Origin: Phoronis australis
Lineage: Eukaryota > Phoronida > Phoronidae
DNA: 64,000 nucleotides
Reading direction: 5' to 3'
NCBI GenBank assembly: GCA_002633005.1
Contig: NMRA01000181.1
Coordinates: forward strand, 508,959-572,958
Shown: positions 43,801-49,817 of the stretch, piece after piece
Layout of the letters: each line of letters starts with the position of its first letter
Numbering within the stretch: position 1 is the stretch's first letter
Position numbers and translations under genes: made by a program
Notes under the pieces: model-generated
What the model saw: only the letters and a program-made list of their open reading frames with translations
Told to the model about the DNA's origin: nothing
The model's database searches: none

Positions 43801-46093
43801 GTGGGATGGTTGTCGACCCGTAAACATCCGGTGTCATCGCAAATTTCTTGGCAGAAGTATAAGTTCGACTACAACATGCTTTTTGGTGCGAATACCATAC
43901 AACTCAGCAACCATCATAGCTAACCTCCTAATGAATTGCATTAATACATGGACTGACAAAATCTTTTGCACGAAACATTTTCAAGCAAGTGCATTCAGAT
44001 CAAGATGAATTTACCTTAAGCGCTACCTAGATAATCATAAACCTGATTCCATGTCTTCTGCGATCCAAGTTATGTGATGTCACCAGCTGTTTATGAACCG
44101 ACAATCGACCCGCAATGCATTTCAAGGTACCTAAACTACACGGTTAACGGACTCATAAACACGGTCAAGGATGCATGAACACAACTCACGGACCTGCAAA
44201 CACCGTCCACTGACTCACAAACACGGAAACGGACTCACAAAACACGATCCATTCATCCAAATACACGGGACACGGACTCACATTCACGAAGAAACATGGT
44301 TAACGGACCGCCAAACACAGGTCACGGACTCATCGGCTTTGTGGGTCAGCTGACATCTACATTTTGTCTATAAACCGTGTTTTGCGGTTCGTTAACAGTG
44401 TTTCTTCGAGAATGTGAGTCCGTGTCTCATGTATTTGGGTGAATGGATTGTGTTTTGTGAGTCCGTTTCCGTGTTTGTGAGTCAGTGGACGGTGTTTGCA
44501 GGTCCATGAATTGTGTTCATGCGTCCATGACTGTGTTTAAGAGCCAGTTAACCATGTAGTTTAGGTACCTTGCATTTGAAAAACAACTGCAGCACTGTAA
44601 ATGAATTCCTATGAACCACACTTGACTGTTTCCAAGAAATATGTCTGTTTTTTCCTGGGCTCAACATTTAAAATTTATCCCCAATATTTTGCAACAGACA
44701 GACTGACAGTCTCATTGTCTCTAAGTACATAATGTGGCACATTGTCTAAAGAACATCAAAAGCTTTAAACGGAAAACGAATTCACCCCCAAGTGTACTCA
44801 TACCCAGCTGAAATCATAGCCAGGTCAACAACCACTTGGCTTAATTCTCATTTTCATTTGCACAATAATGAGCAACATTGAGCCACTTTACCTTAAAATG
44901 ACAGGATTGTTTTGACTAGAATCATTGCTTTCCAATATAAGTCAGTTTTGGAACACTTGAGTTAGCTGATGTAGGTACAAATCGCAGGTACGCGTATGCT
45001 CAGCAACTCATCAGAGTGTAAGCAACTTGACAATGACAGGTCACTACACAAATAGGTCACTCTAGTGGACTTTCTTGAAAAATAAAACACTTCTTGAAAA
45101 CTGGGCATCCAGTCATCAACTATGAAAATTTATCTGCAGATGGAGAAAAGCAAACAACTGCATATGTTAACTGAAAACCAACTTGTCTTGAACAACTTCA
45201 GCAAGAGCTAGTTGACCTCAATTGCAATCAAAAATGTGACAACACGCAGTGTTGGCTTGCGTAGTAAATGGACAACATTGCATGAGATCCAGCCAAAATA
45301 AAACCACAAACATTGTATCTCTTTATAATTTTTAGTTTAATGTATTATCCAAGAGACTGCAATAGCTGCACTTATTCGGTTCTAACTTTCAAATGATAAA
45401 ATAGAAAATAAATCTTTAACGCTTGCAACAGTACTAGGTCACACGTTTATCTTCCAAAGCAGCAAGTCTCATTCTACAGCTACAAGTGAACTGGGTATCA
45501 CAGGCTGCTAAAATTCAAGTCACTCAAACATTGCAGGGCAGTTTACAGCCAGTTTTCAATAAGACTGGAATCCATACATTTTTATGCCTCATTTACAGAC
45601 AGGTCGCGTGTCTAGATTCTACAGGCATTGGCAAAAATCGAGTTAGTGAGCATTTGACAACTATTTTTGAAGCCTTGGAAGTGGTTTACTGGGACAATGT
45701 AGATAATTTCACCATGAGCATACCATTTCACATTATCTTTTAGCCTGAATTTTAACAAAAGAAAAGTGTCAATTGTTGCGAAAATACAAAGCTGCATTTA
45801 CCTTTGCCAGGGCAGATTTCCTCAATCTTGCACGTAGTCGTAAACAACAGAAAATGCGAACAGGAGAAGCAAACAATTTGATTAAACAGCAACTCGTTTC
45901 AAACGAATTTTGCACATTAAGGTCAACGTTTTTTAATGTTTATATTTGGCCAAAACCATACGCAATATGGACTATACTAGTATATACTTACGTGTAAAAT
46001 TTCCGATACACTCGACTTAAAATTCTTCTTTGTTAAGTTTGTCACCGAATAACTGATTTGAGACAAGGCAAATGTCAGCGAGTCTAGATTCAT
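10819..46093 (-). CDS. CNOT1: CCR4-NOT transcription complex subunit 1, complete (41 coding exons)
   Basis: CNOT1 is the scaffold of the cytoplasmic and nuclear CCR4-NOT complex, which deadenylates and represses mRNAs. I placed 41 exons with GT-AG junctions and matching phases. They sum to 7158 nt, or 2385 residues; human CNOT1 has 2376. Domains by homology: N-terminal helical region that binds CNOT10/CNOT11 (about 1-655); Ser/Pro/Gly linker (660-810); MIF4G-like module that binds TTP/Roquin-type adaptors in other animals (815-988); Thr-rich linker; central MIF4G that binds the CAF1 deadenylase (about 1050-1275); Gln-rich linker; DUF3819 that binds CAF40/CNOT9 (about 1370-1600); C-terminal NOT1 superfamily domain that binds CNOT2/CNOT3 (about 1840-2370). 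The start MNLDSL matches vertebrates. The C-terminal tail after residue 2360 diverges and ends AQEAH. Exon coordinates follow as separate entries. No frameshift or missing exon was seen. Confidence 0.97.
11016..11415. repeat. 400-bp direct duplication, copy A
   Basis: About 98% identical by eye to 11724-12123, both starting GTATTACAAAGCC and ending in ACTCACACACAAAA. It is followed at once by an N at 11416. About 300 bp of different sequence separates the copies. It lies in the last CNOT1 intron. Confidence 0.85.
11724..12123. repeat. 400-bp direct duplication, copy B
   Basis: Partner of 11016-11415, differing by a handful of substitutions. This copy is followed by the transposon-like element starting at 12162. 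Confidence 0.85.
12162..13123. mobile_element. Probable non-autonomous DNA transposon, about 960 bp
   Basis: The left end CATAGGCGGATTTAG-TGGGGGG and the right end, read inverted, CAGTGTCGGATCTAGG form imperfect terminal repeats of the (G)GCGGATC(C/T)AG-G type, each next to a G/C run. Subterminal GGGCGCCCCCCC and GGCACCCCCC also mirror each other. No transposase remnant was seen. It lies in the last CNOT1 intron. The boundaries are approximate because I saw no clean target duplication. Confidence 0.5.
12823..12885 (+). repeat. Degenerate tRNA-like (SINE head) segment
   Basis: It carries a box A-like TGGTGCAGTGGCAAAGCG and, 23 bases later, a box B-like GAGTTCGAGTC. The cloverleaf is not intact, so it is not called as a tRNA gene. 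It lies inside the larger element at 12162-13123. Confidence 0.4.
13176..13443 (-). CDS. CNOT1: CNOT1 coding exon 40
   Basis: Residues 2271-2359, with [19 protein letters not shown] and [19 protein letters not shown], the most conserved end of the NOT1 domain. The last Lys codon is split at GTAAGT, phase 2. Confidence 0.97.
13541..13984. mobile_element. 444-bp foldback element with tRNA-like promoter boxes
   Basis: Arms 13541-13750 and 13777-13984 are inverted copies at roughly 90% by eye, with a 26-bp spacer. TA occurs at both extreme ends, compatible with a TA target duplication as in Tc1/mariner-type MITEs. Read on the minus strand from about 13780, the spacer and left arm give a box A-like TGGTGTAGTGGTTAAGG and, about 35 bases later, a box B GGTTCAAATCC. 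The right arm holds a second box B on the plus strand. So a tRNA-derived segment appears captured in, or is the core of, an inverted duplication. Confidence 0.75.
14663..14843 (-). CDS. CNOT1: CNOT1 coding exon 39
   Basis: Residues 2211-2270, with [20 protein letters not shown] and [15 protein letters not shown]. Phase 1, donor GTAAGG. Confidence 0.97.
15729..15797 (-). CDS. CNOT1: CNOT1 coding exon 38 (69 nt)
   Basis: Residues 2188-2210, [20 protein letters not shown] then NMQ. Both ends are phase 0. The donor is GTACCA, a poor consensus, but the homology is unambiguous. Confidence 0.95.
16057..16314 (-). CDS. CNOT1: CNOT1 coding exon 37
   Basis: Residues 2102-2187, with [20 protein letters not shown] and LRLPDPFTP-type sequence ([19 protein letters not shown]). 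Core of the CNOT2/CNOT3-binding domain. The donor is GTATGT. Confidence 0.97.
16770..16989 (-). CDS. CNOT1: CNOT1 coding exon 36
   Basis: Residues 2028-2101, with [39 protein letters not shown]. The donor is GTATGG. Confidence 0.97.
17203..17366 (-). CDS. CNOT1: CNOT1 coding exon 35
   Basis: Residues 1974-2027, with [36 protein letters not shown] and [10 protein letters not shown]. Phase 2, donor GTGAGT. Confidence 0.97.
17627..17770. mobile_element. Truncated MITE, CAGGGCTTGGAA family
   Basis: It begins GGCTTGGAATGACCAATGAG and continues with the GTTCCATAGATAAATAGG and CTTGTGTGAT blocks shared with copies near 2.05 and 48.45 kb. The right half is lost. Confidence 0.65.
17979..18215 (-). 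CDS. CNOT1: CNOT1 coding exon 34
   Basis: Residues 1895-1973, with [20 protein letters not shown] and [20 protein letters not shown]. The donor is GTGAGT. Confidence 0.97.
18531..19041. mobile_element. MITE, CAGGGCTTGGAA family, 511 bp
   Basis: The ends CAGGGCTTGGAA and TTCCAAGCCCTG are inverted copies. The element is abutted on both sides by ATACAC (18525-18530 and 19042-19047), a likely target-site duplication. The CAGGG terminus is hAT-like, but a 6-bp duplication is shorter than the usual 8. The interior is non-coding and unlike other copies beyond the first 70 bp. It lies in the intron between CNOT1 exons 33 and 34. Confidence 0.8.
19087..19321 (-). CDS. CNOT1: CNOT1 coding exon 33
   Basis: Residues 1816-1894, with [31 protein letters not shown] and [15 protein letters not shown]. 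Start of the C-terminal NOT1 superfamily domain. The donor is GTGAGA. Confidence 0.97.
19658..19725 (-). CDS. CNOT1: CNOT1 coding exon 32 (68 nt)
   Basis: Residues 1794-1815, [20 protein letters not shown] then PE, matching vertebrate ADLFHTIETLMRINAHSRG. Phase 2, donor GTGAGT. Confidence 0.94.
20228..20490 (-). repeat. CNOT1: Tandem triplication of the CNOT1 exon 31 splice-donor end
   Basis: Three tandem units start with the minus-strand donor complement CTCACCTC at 20228, 20341 and 20441 (spacing 113 and 100 bp). The rightmost is the true exon 31 end. The other two repeat about 45 bp of coding-like sequence (on the minus strand CACAGT-CAGATCAACGAG, then GTGAGT) plus the downstream intron part. 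Reading through the first donor meets a stop about 14 codons on, so use of the distal donors would truncate the protein. Confidence 0.8.
20446..20653 (-). CDS. CNOT1: CNOT1 coding exon 31
   Basis: Residues 1724-1793, with [20 protein letters not shown] and [19 protein letters not shown]. It ends at INE with donor GTGAGT at 20445. Two diverged copies of its 3' end, each with its own GTGAGT, follow in the intron (see 20228-20490). Confidence 0.96.
21430..21587 (-). CDS. CNOT1: CNOT1 coding exon 30
   Basis: Residues 1672-1723, with [28 protein letters not shown] and QWTNKQVT. The terminal Arg codon is split, phase 2, donor GTGAGT. Confidence 0.95.
21939..22124 (-). CDS. CNOT1: CNOT1 coding exon 29
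   Basis: Residues 1610-1671, with [16 protein letters not shown] and [20 protein letters not shown]. The donor is GTGAAT. Confidence 0.95.
22581..22808 (-). CDS. CNOT1: CNOT1 coding exon 28
   Basis: Residues 1534-1609, with [19 protein letters not shown] and [16 protein letters not shown], the end of the CNOT9-binding region. The donor is GTAAGT. Confidence 0.97.
23179..23319 (-). CDS. CNOT1: CNOT1 coding exon 27
   Basis: Residues 1487-1533, with [20 protein letters not shown] and PEMDKRLAQ. The donor is GTAAGT. Confidence 0.96.
23652..23807 (-). CDS. CNOT1: CNOT1 coding exon 26
   Basis: Residues 1435-1486, with [18 protein letters not shown] and [11 protein letters not shown], core of the CNOT9-binding region. 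The donor is GTAAGT. Confidence 0.96.
24220..24705 (-). CDS. CNOT1: CNOT1 coding exon 25 (longest, 486 nt)
   Basis: Residues 1273-1434. A Gln/Pro/Thr-rich linker with eight consecutive Gln (residues 1316-1323) is followed by the start of the CAF40/CNOT9-binding DUF3819 region ([30 protein letters not shown]). The donor is GTAGGT. Confidence 0.96.
24553..24576 (-). repeat. CNOT1: Trinucleotide repeat encoding Gln8 in CNOT1
   Basis: Read on the minus strand this is six CAG followed by two CAA codons. It lies in the flexible linker before DUF3819, where length change should be tolerated. Confidence 0.9.
24978..25112 (-). CDS. CNOT1: CNOT1 coding exon 24
   Basis: Residues 1228-1272, [16 protein letters not shown] and [12 protein letters not shown], the last helices of the CAF1-binding MIF4G domain. 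The donor is GTAAGA. Confidence 0.96.
25433..25660 (-). CDS. CNOT1: CNOT1 coding exon 23
   Basis: Residues 1152-1227, with [20 protein letters not shown] and [15 protein letters not shown]. Central MIF4G domain. The donor is GTGCGT. Confidence 0.97.
26197..26376 (-). CDS. CNOT1: CNOT1 coding exon 22
   Basis: Residues 1092-1151, with [20 protein letters not shown] and ETFRNIK. Part of the CAF1-binding MIF4G helices. The donor is GTGTGT. Confidence 0.96.
26762..26902 (-). CDS. CNOT1: CNOT1 coding exon 21
   Basis: Residues 1045-1091, with [12 protein letters not shown] and [15 protein letters not shown], the entry of the central CAF1-binding MIF4G domain. The donor is GTAATT. Confidence 0.95.
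27247..27640 (-). CDS. CNOT1: CNOT1 coding exon 20
   Basis: Residues 913-1044. The first 75 residues finish the adaptor-binding module ([25 protein letters not shown]). The last 55 are a Thr/Pro/Val linker with a run of seven Thr. The donor is GTGAGC, phase 0. Confidence 0.96.
27843..27967 (-). CDS. CNOT1: CNOT1 coding exon 19
   Basis: Residues 872-912, [18 protein letters not shown] and [10 protein letters not shown], near-identical to vertebrates. The donor is GTGAGT, phase 2. Confidence 0.97.
28396..28580 (-). CDS. CNOT1: CNOT1 coding exon 18
   Basis: Residues 810-871, with [20 protein letters not shown] at the start of the MIF4G-like adaptor-binding module. The donor is GTGAGT, phase 0. 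Confidence 0.96.
28882..29001 (-). CDS. CNOT1: CNOT1 coding exon 17
   Basis: Residues 770-809, a Thr/Ser/Ala-rich linker of low conservation. Both ends are phase 1, so skipping it would keep the frame; it could be alternatively used. The donor is GTGGGG, a weak match. Confidence 0.78.
29218..29446. repeat. Foldback element with two internal hairpins, 229 bp
   Basis: The outer arms (TTAACACAAACTTCATTGAA and its mirrored copy ending at 29446) enclose two tandem inner hairpins. Each inner hairpin is built of CTCGTA-TCTAAACAACACAC and GTTTAGAC-CTA-GAGCAAG. It lies in the CNOT1 intron between exons 16 and 17. Confidence 0.75.
29655..29826 (-). CDS. CNOT1: CNOT1 coding exon 16
   Basis: Residues 713-769, [15 protein letters not shown] and then a Ser/Pro/Ala-rich linker. 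The vertebrate equivalent is IDPLAGMTSLSIGG. The donor is GTAAGC, phase 1. Confidence 0.88.
30573..30747 (-). CDS. CNOT1: CNOT1 coding exon 15
   Basis: Residues 654-712. The start [11 protein letters not shown] ends the N-terminal helical domain. The remainder is a Pro/Gly/Met/Ala-rich disordered linker with little conservation. The donor is GTAAGT. Confidence 0.92.
31218..31366 (-). CDS. CNOT1: CNOT1 coding exon 14
   Basis: Residues 605-653, starting [16 protein letters not shown], then [19 protein letters not shown]. It leaves in phase 2 at GTAAGT. Confidence 0.94.
31677..31916 (-). CDS. CNOT1: CNOT1 coding exon 13
   Basis: Residues 525-604, with [18 protein letters not shown] and [20 protein letters not shown]. 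One of the most conserved exons. The donor is GTAGGT, phase 0. Confidence 0.97.
32288..32395 (-). CDS. CNOT1: CNOT1 coding exon 12
   Basis: Residues 489-524, [20 protein letters not shown] and [15 protein letters not shown]. Its 3' splice-site tract lies against the first unit of a 58-bp repeat (32403-32460). The donor is GTCAGT. Confidence 0.96.
32403..33167. repeat. 58-bp minisatellite at the CNOT1 exon 12 acceptor, eight units
   Basis: One diverged unit at 32403-32460 is separated by 300 bp and an N (32761) from seven consecutive 58-bp units (32762, 32820, 32878, 32936, 32994, 33052, 33110) that look identical. Each starts ACAATTGCAAACCGCATTC and ends CCGTTTATGGG. The 300-bp flank after the first unit (32461-32760) is repeated in diverged form after the array (33168-33470). 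The array sits in the intron before exon 12, next to its polypyrimidine tract. Confidence 0.9.
33168..33470. repeat. Diverged copy of the 32461-32760 flank
   Basis: It shares ATGTAAAATGTGTAAAACTG, the AAATATCTGGCGTGG block and GAGACTAACACCATCTGAAG with 32461-32760, but has several indels, including an extra TTACACAATCTCCAGG insertion near 33195. It is older than the identical 58-bp units between the two flanks. Confidence 0.7.
33920..34052 (-). CDS. CNOT1: CNOT1 coding exon 11
   Basis: Residues 444-488, [18 protein letters not shown] and [18 protein letters not shown]. The donor is GTAAGT, phase 0. It is followed by the minisatellite-bearing intron. Confidence 0.96.
34408..34703 (-). CDS. 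CNOT1: CNOT1 coding exon 10
   Basis: Residues 346-443, with [27 protein letters not shown] and ENRDIAT. The final Trp codon is split at the GTGCGT donor, phase 2. Confidence 0.96.
35100..35210 (-). CDS. CNOT1: CNOT1 coding exon 9
   Basis: Residues 309-345. It carries a variable Ser/Asp/Lys segment and then [15 protein letters not shown], aligned to the vertebrate HTWNVEVLIDVLKEL. The donor is GTGAGT. Confidence 0.93.
35618..35744 (-). CDS. CNOT1: CNOT1 coding exon 8
   Basis: Residues 266-308, with [19 protein letters not shown] highly conserved. The donor is GTAGGT, phase 0. Confidence 0.96.
36289..36344 (-). CDS. CNOT1: CNOT1 coding exon 7 (56 nt)
   Basis: Residues 248-265, [18 protein letters not shown], matching the vertebrate SLADFMQEVGYGFCAS segment. 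This is the smallest exon of the gene. The donor is GTAAAG, phase 2. Confidence 0.92.
37007..37078. repeat. Imperfect AAT/ACA trinucleotide-rich tract
   Basis: Interrupted TAATAATAACA and AATAATAG type units in the CNOT1 intron between exons 6 and 7. Confidence 0.7.
37627..37733 (-). CDS. CNOT1: CNOT1 coding exon 6
   Basis: Residues 212-247, [18 protein letters not shown] followed by a less conserved stretch ending MPQNM. The donor is GTACGT, phase 0. Confidence 0.94.
38363..38506 (-). CDS. CNOT1: CNOT1 coding exon 5
   Basis: Residues 164-211, including [16 protein letters not shown]. The donor GTTTGT is weak. Phase 1 on both sides. Confidence 0.94.
39823..40003 (-). CDS. CNOT1: CNOT1 coding exon 4
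   Basis: Residues 104-163, including [20 protein letters not shown] and [13 protein letters not shown]. It leaves in phase 1 at GTGAGT. Confidence 0.96.
40234..40332 (-). CDS. CNOT1: CNOT1 coding exon 3
   Basis: Residues 71-103, including [18 protein letters not shown]. The exon was recognised from its translation, being too short to stand out as a long open frame. The donor is GTGAGT, phase 0. Confidence 0.94.
40333..43190 (-). other. CNOT1: CNOT1 intron 2 (2858 bp)
   Basis: No gene was seen. At about 41930-42060 and 42690-42790 it contains two copies of a repeat with GGATTTTTGGGCCTGATGAG or similar, followed by a TTTTTCAA-AGG-GAATGG block. A third copy lies at 62573-62690 in a TOP1 intron. 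Confidence 0.55.
43191..43298 (-). CDS. CNOT1: CNOT1 coding exon 2
   Basis: Residues 35-70, including [19 protein letters not shown] and ending GKDFHQ. The donor is GTCAGT, phase 0. Confidence 0.95.
43299..45991 (-). other. CNOT1: CNOT1 intron 1 (2693 bp)
   Basis: It holds the 450-bp foldback at 44123-44572. The rest appears to be unique AT-rich intron. A plus-strand open frame of 94 codons at 43466 has no recognisable homology and is not called. Confidence 0.6.
44123..44572. mobile_element. 450-bp foldback element with 5-bp target duplication
   Basis: The two arms (about 44123-44339 and 44357-44572) are inverted copies running CAAGGTACCTAAACTACA at one end and TAGTTTAGGTACCTTG at the other. 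The element is flanked by CATTT on both sides (44118-44122 and 44573-44577). The arms are internally repetitive, with several degenerate copies of ACGGACTCA-AAACACGG. It is non-coding. The transposon class is uncertain. Confidence 0.85.
45992..46093 (-). CDS. CNOT1: CNOT1 coding exon 1
   Basis: Residues 1-34, beginning [15 protein letters not shown], nearly identical to vertebrate CNOT1, which fixes the start. The donor is GTAAGT, phase 0. The base at -3 is A. A four-codon upstream ORF ends over this start codon (see findings). Confidence 0.96.
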
Positions 46094-46265
46094 TCTAATT
46101 CCATGTACACTGCGATGAAAGCCTCAAACTCATTTGGGGCTTTCCGCGGAGGTACATAGATCACCAAACATAAACTACAAATCCAAAAAGGGCCTCGAAA
46201 GTGAAACTTTCTTCAGCTACCTCATCATGGCGGCATCGCAAGGGCGGCCATTTTGGATCCCACTC
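46094..46265 (-). promoter_or_regulatory. CNOT1: CNOT1 5'UTR and promoter-proximal region
   Basis: On the plus strand, ATGGCGGC (about 46228) and GGCGGCCATTTTGG (about 46245) match the YY1 consensus in both orientations, a common arrangement just around start sites of housekeeping genes. A CCGCGG occurs near 46147. No TATA box is evident. The transcription start is inferred to be near these motifs. Confidence 0.45.
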
Positions 46266-48420
46266 TTTTCTGTTCGTGTATTTCCGTAAAGTGACATGTT
46301 TTTGTTTTGAATATTCTGTAACTTGTGAATTACTGGTTGTAAAATGAAAGAGTAGACACTTTGGAAAATTGTAGTTTATTATGTTGATAGGTAAAAATTA
46401 AATAAGTCAAATTCAGCAAAAATCAACTTGATCATGTGACATACCATGTGATCGTCTCTTCGTGTGTTTGGTGTCGTACATAAAACAGCGACGTTGTTCT
46501 CAGTGGCCGGTGGAACAAGCAGAGTTCGAAGTCATCGATGCTGCATCACATTCAGAACGCATTATATGGTTATATGCCAATAACAGAGAGATAAATAGCA
46601 ATCAATGACAACGTAGTCCATGTCCATGAGCCTCGTAAAAATTCCGTTGGGGCGGTGATAACTGATCAGCGGACAGTGCCTGGCCCGGATCTGACGCCCT
46701 ACTTAAGCGTACAGGCCTACACTTAATTTCATGGGCATAAATTCGGTCTCCTAAAATTCGAGACAGTGAAAGAAATAACTCTAGCTTCTGTTACACAGAC
46801 GAGCCACAAAACCATCAACGCGAGACTGGGCTCAATAAAATGTTTCCGAGTCACGGTCGGTTAATATTGGGGTTTGGGACATCTCGCGATCCCCGGCCGC
46901 CCGGCGGCGCCGCTTATGGTAGGGTGAGCAAACCAAAAATATGAATTTAATCAGAATCATTCAAAAATAATCTCAAATGATTGCTTTTGACCTGCCATTT
47001 GCTTATCTTTTTGAATGTTTGAAATCCGTTGAACGGTTTTCGAGATATTTTAATTTTCGACGGCCCTCAAAGGCCTTAGTTTCAGCAAATGAGGCTCGCC
47101 ATTTCGAGACCCAAAAATAGCATGTTTGGGCACCTGTATTAGAGAAGGTATAAGTAATTATTTACCTTTAAAAAATCATATAGGAAGTATTTCTCATGTA
47201 GGTGAACAACATAAAACAAAGATTGTACCATGAGAAGTTGTATTTTTCGTTATAAAAAATGACAAAAATCGAAAAATTCACACTCGACTTTTTTCGGTTT
47301 GTGACGACGCATTTTTGCGTTCTGGGACCATCTTCAAAGACCAGTATCTCTGGAAGTAGATCAGAACGAGTGTTCAGACGTACACAAAAATTCTCCGCAA
47401 TATCAATTTCCACGCGAGAAAAACTTACCAAGGCCAACTTCCGTAAGCAAATTGCATTTCCGCGTACCCCTTATAACTCAGTGCCTCGAGTCAACGCCTT
47501 GACACATCACTTCATTAAAAAAGCAAAACAGGAGTTGCCTGTCACGAGAAGTCACCTTGGAACATGCAGTTCTATAATTGGAATATTTTTTAAAAAATAA
47601 TTTAGCCAGAAACTACAAACTCACGGCAGCCAAGGCGCAGTGAAGTTTTTTACGCAGCAAATATTAAGATTGTTGAGTTTAGCCTACAAACACTGACGTG
47701 ATCAGAATTCGTGTCTTCAAAAACATGGGCCAGTCTCTTGATCTTTGACTCTCAGGCTTTGCCAAGCCGGCTCTTTTTGCCGAAAGTATTTTAGGGACAA
47801 TCATACTTGTCGCAAGTCGAGTGTACATTTGAATACTGTTACGATCATGCACCAAGGAAATATAACACAATTTTCAAACAAAACTGGTAGTTTCACATGA
47901 TGTTATATACAAGTACGTCTAATAGACTACCTCAGGGCTTCAGTGGGAAATAAAAGCATTATTTAGTCTAATACACTTCCTCGGTTGGGTTGTAGTGATC
48001 CTGTGGCGAAACGTCGGTCATGCGCAGTAGCTTAATAACTTTTCCAAAGCCTCAGTCACTACACTGCATGTTCGTGTTCGAGCGCTTAATTTAACCAGAC
48101 TTACATCTCAAAAAGCAATTTTTATTTAGACCATTTAACGTTGTGAAATTGGTCTCAAATTGCTCCTTAGACGCAAGTTTAGAACTTCGTTATAGCAGTG
48201 AACACCAGGCGCTATATAGTGTTGGCTTATCTCAGCATGTCCGGGTCTTATCATGAAGCCAATACTAATTGCAGAGCGGTACGTGGCCTATATCATAAGT
48301 TCGCGCCTTGTGTGGAAGATTTTTATTAAACAAAACCGCCTTACAACGTACCATGCAATGATCTTTCAAAAACATTCTGTGCACAACAGTTGGCTAGGGA
48401 ATCGTGGAAAGGAACCCTGT

Positions 48421-48670
48421 CAGGGCTTGGAATGACCAATAGGAGAAATAGAGGAAGATTTTCAGGTGATGTATAGTTCCAAAAACAGACTTGTGTGACA
48501 GAAATATTTTTGTGTTGTAAATTTTAACTGAAAATAAAGTTTTTTGCACGAATAACACCAAAACACTGATAAAAAAGAGACAGAAAAGAGAGGAAACTGG
48601 AAATCAAATAAGAGGAAATTGAAACCAGAAGAAATCCTCTTAAAACAGAAAATTTCCAAGTCCTGCCCTG
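48421..48670. mobile_element. MITE, CAGGGCTTGGAA family, 250 bp
   Basis: It starts CAGGGCTTGGAATGACCAAT and ends TTTCCAAGTCCTGCCCTG. The interior repeats AGAGGAAA blocks and the CTTGTGTGA segment shared with copies at 2034 and 17627. I saw no clear target duplication. Confidence 0.75.
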
Positions 48671-48841
48671 TCAAAGATACTATCTTTGGCCCTGTGTTAC
48701 TAATCGAGCCAACGTTTTCAGTTAGGTACGTTGCATCGCCAATCGACTGTTATATTATTTGTGTATCCCATGTTAGCTAGACAATACAGTGCTTATAAAC
48801 TTTAAAGCATTATTAAATCCGTGATTTCCGTCAAAATCCCG

Positions 48842-49079
48842 TTTTAAATTAGGCCACTTGTCCTTACAAAATTAGTCTCAAATTGTAAAATAGTCAAAAT
48901 AACTGTTTTCTGGAAATAAGGGGCAGTTCATTACTTTCTCTGCCATGCCCTAAAATTTTACAAACTTGGTCTGATGAACTAAGGAACTATCACTTATTTC
49001 CAAAAATAAAATCAACTATTTTGACTAAGGAACAATTTGAGACCAATTTCATAATGGTAAGTGGTCCAAATTAAATTCT
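48842..49079. mobile_element. Foldback element, about 240 bp
   Basis: The left arm (TTAAATTAGGCCACTTG, then AGTCTCAAATTG) and the right arm (CAATTTGAGACCAATTTCAT, then AAGTGGTCCAAATTAAA) are inverted copies. The right-arm motif TTTTGACTAAG-AA-GAGACCAATTTCATAA also occurs in the duplicated segments at about 8000 and 8570, and a partial copy lies at 48120-48175, so this is a dispersed family. Confidence 0.7.
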
Positions 49080-49763
49080 GGTTTTACCAATTAGGTACTA
49101 TACTTATTGTGTGACCACAATCTAGTTCGCTAACAAGAAATTAATTTTCACGACAAGAATTGAGTCTCTTTCATAGTTTATTTGCAAACCTGCTTTGTAA
49201 GATATTCAGTCTTAACAACTGTGCCAGAGGATGTCAATATATTGTCGAACATGCTGACAAAAAGCCCACCATTCCAAAAATGAGATAATACTGAATTTCA
49301 AAAGGGCCTTTTCACTTTATTTGCAGATGGAGACAAGTTACCTCAAGTGTAATGCTGTGAGCATTCATTTCACTGCAGAACTGACCTTTACACAGGGTAT
49401 TTGCCAAAGGGAAATTCATATTCCAGCCTTTCTTTGATCCAATGCACAAATCATTTTGATGCGATTTCATGGTTGCTCTACAATGTCACATGCTTTGATT
49501 TTTTGACCGAGCCTGCCAGTAAATAATGACCACAACACACATCTTCAATATGAACGCCAGCATCGTTAGACACAGTAATAAAAGTGTCGAAATTATGGAT
49601 GAACTGCAGAGTAACTGCCTACTCTTTGTTTGCAACAAAATAACAATAAATGACCAGTAGCTTGTCAAAACACACTCAATCATTATTGGTATTAAAGTTA
49701 AGGTTTTGTTTAGCAGCCAGCTTACAGCAAACATGGCGACAATCACTTACAAAGGTCTGGATT

Positions 49764-49817
49764 CTGAGAACCAGTTTGATGCCTGCTATTCACTAGAGAA
49801 AACTGGTTCTCAAAATA
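49764..49817. repeat. Short hairpin repeat, inverted relative to 9503-9557
   Basis: Arms TGAGAACCAGTTT and AAACTGGTTCTCA surround a GATGCCTGCTATTCACT core, the reverse complement of the core found in the CNOT1 3'UTR copy. Confidence 0.65.

Noticed and set aside
46228-46290. 20-codon plus-strand frame starting MAASQGRP, suggesting a divergent gene
   Set aside because: It is short, overlaps the putative YY1 sites, and has no continuation or splice donor that leads to a recognisable exon.
47168-47600. Overlapping plus (113 codon) and minus (89 codon) open frames
   Set aside because: No recognisable homology, and coding potential on both strands over the same bases is typical of chance. No exon context.
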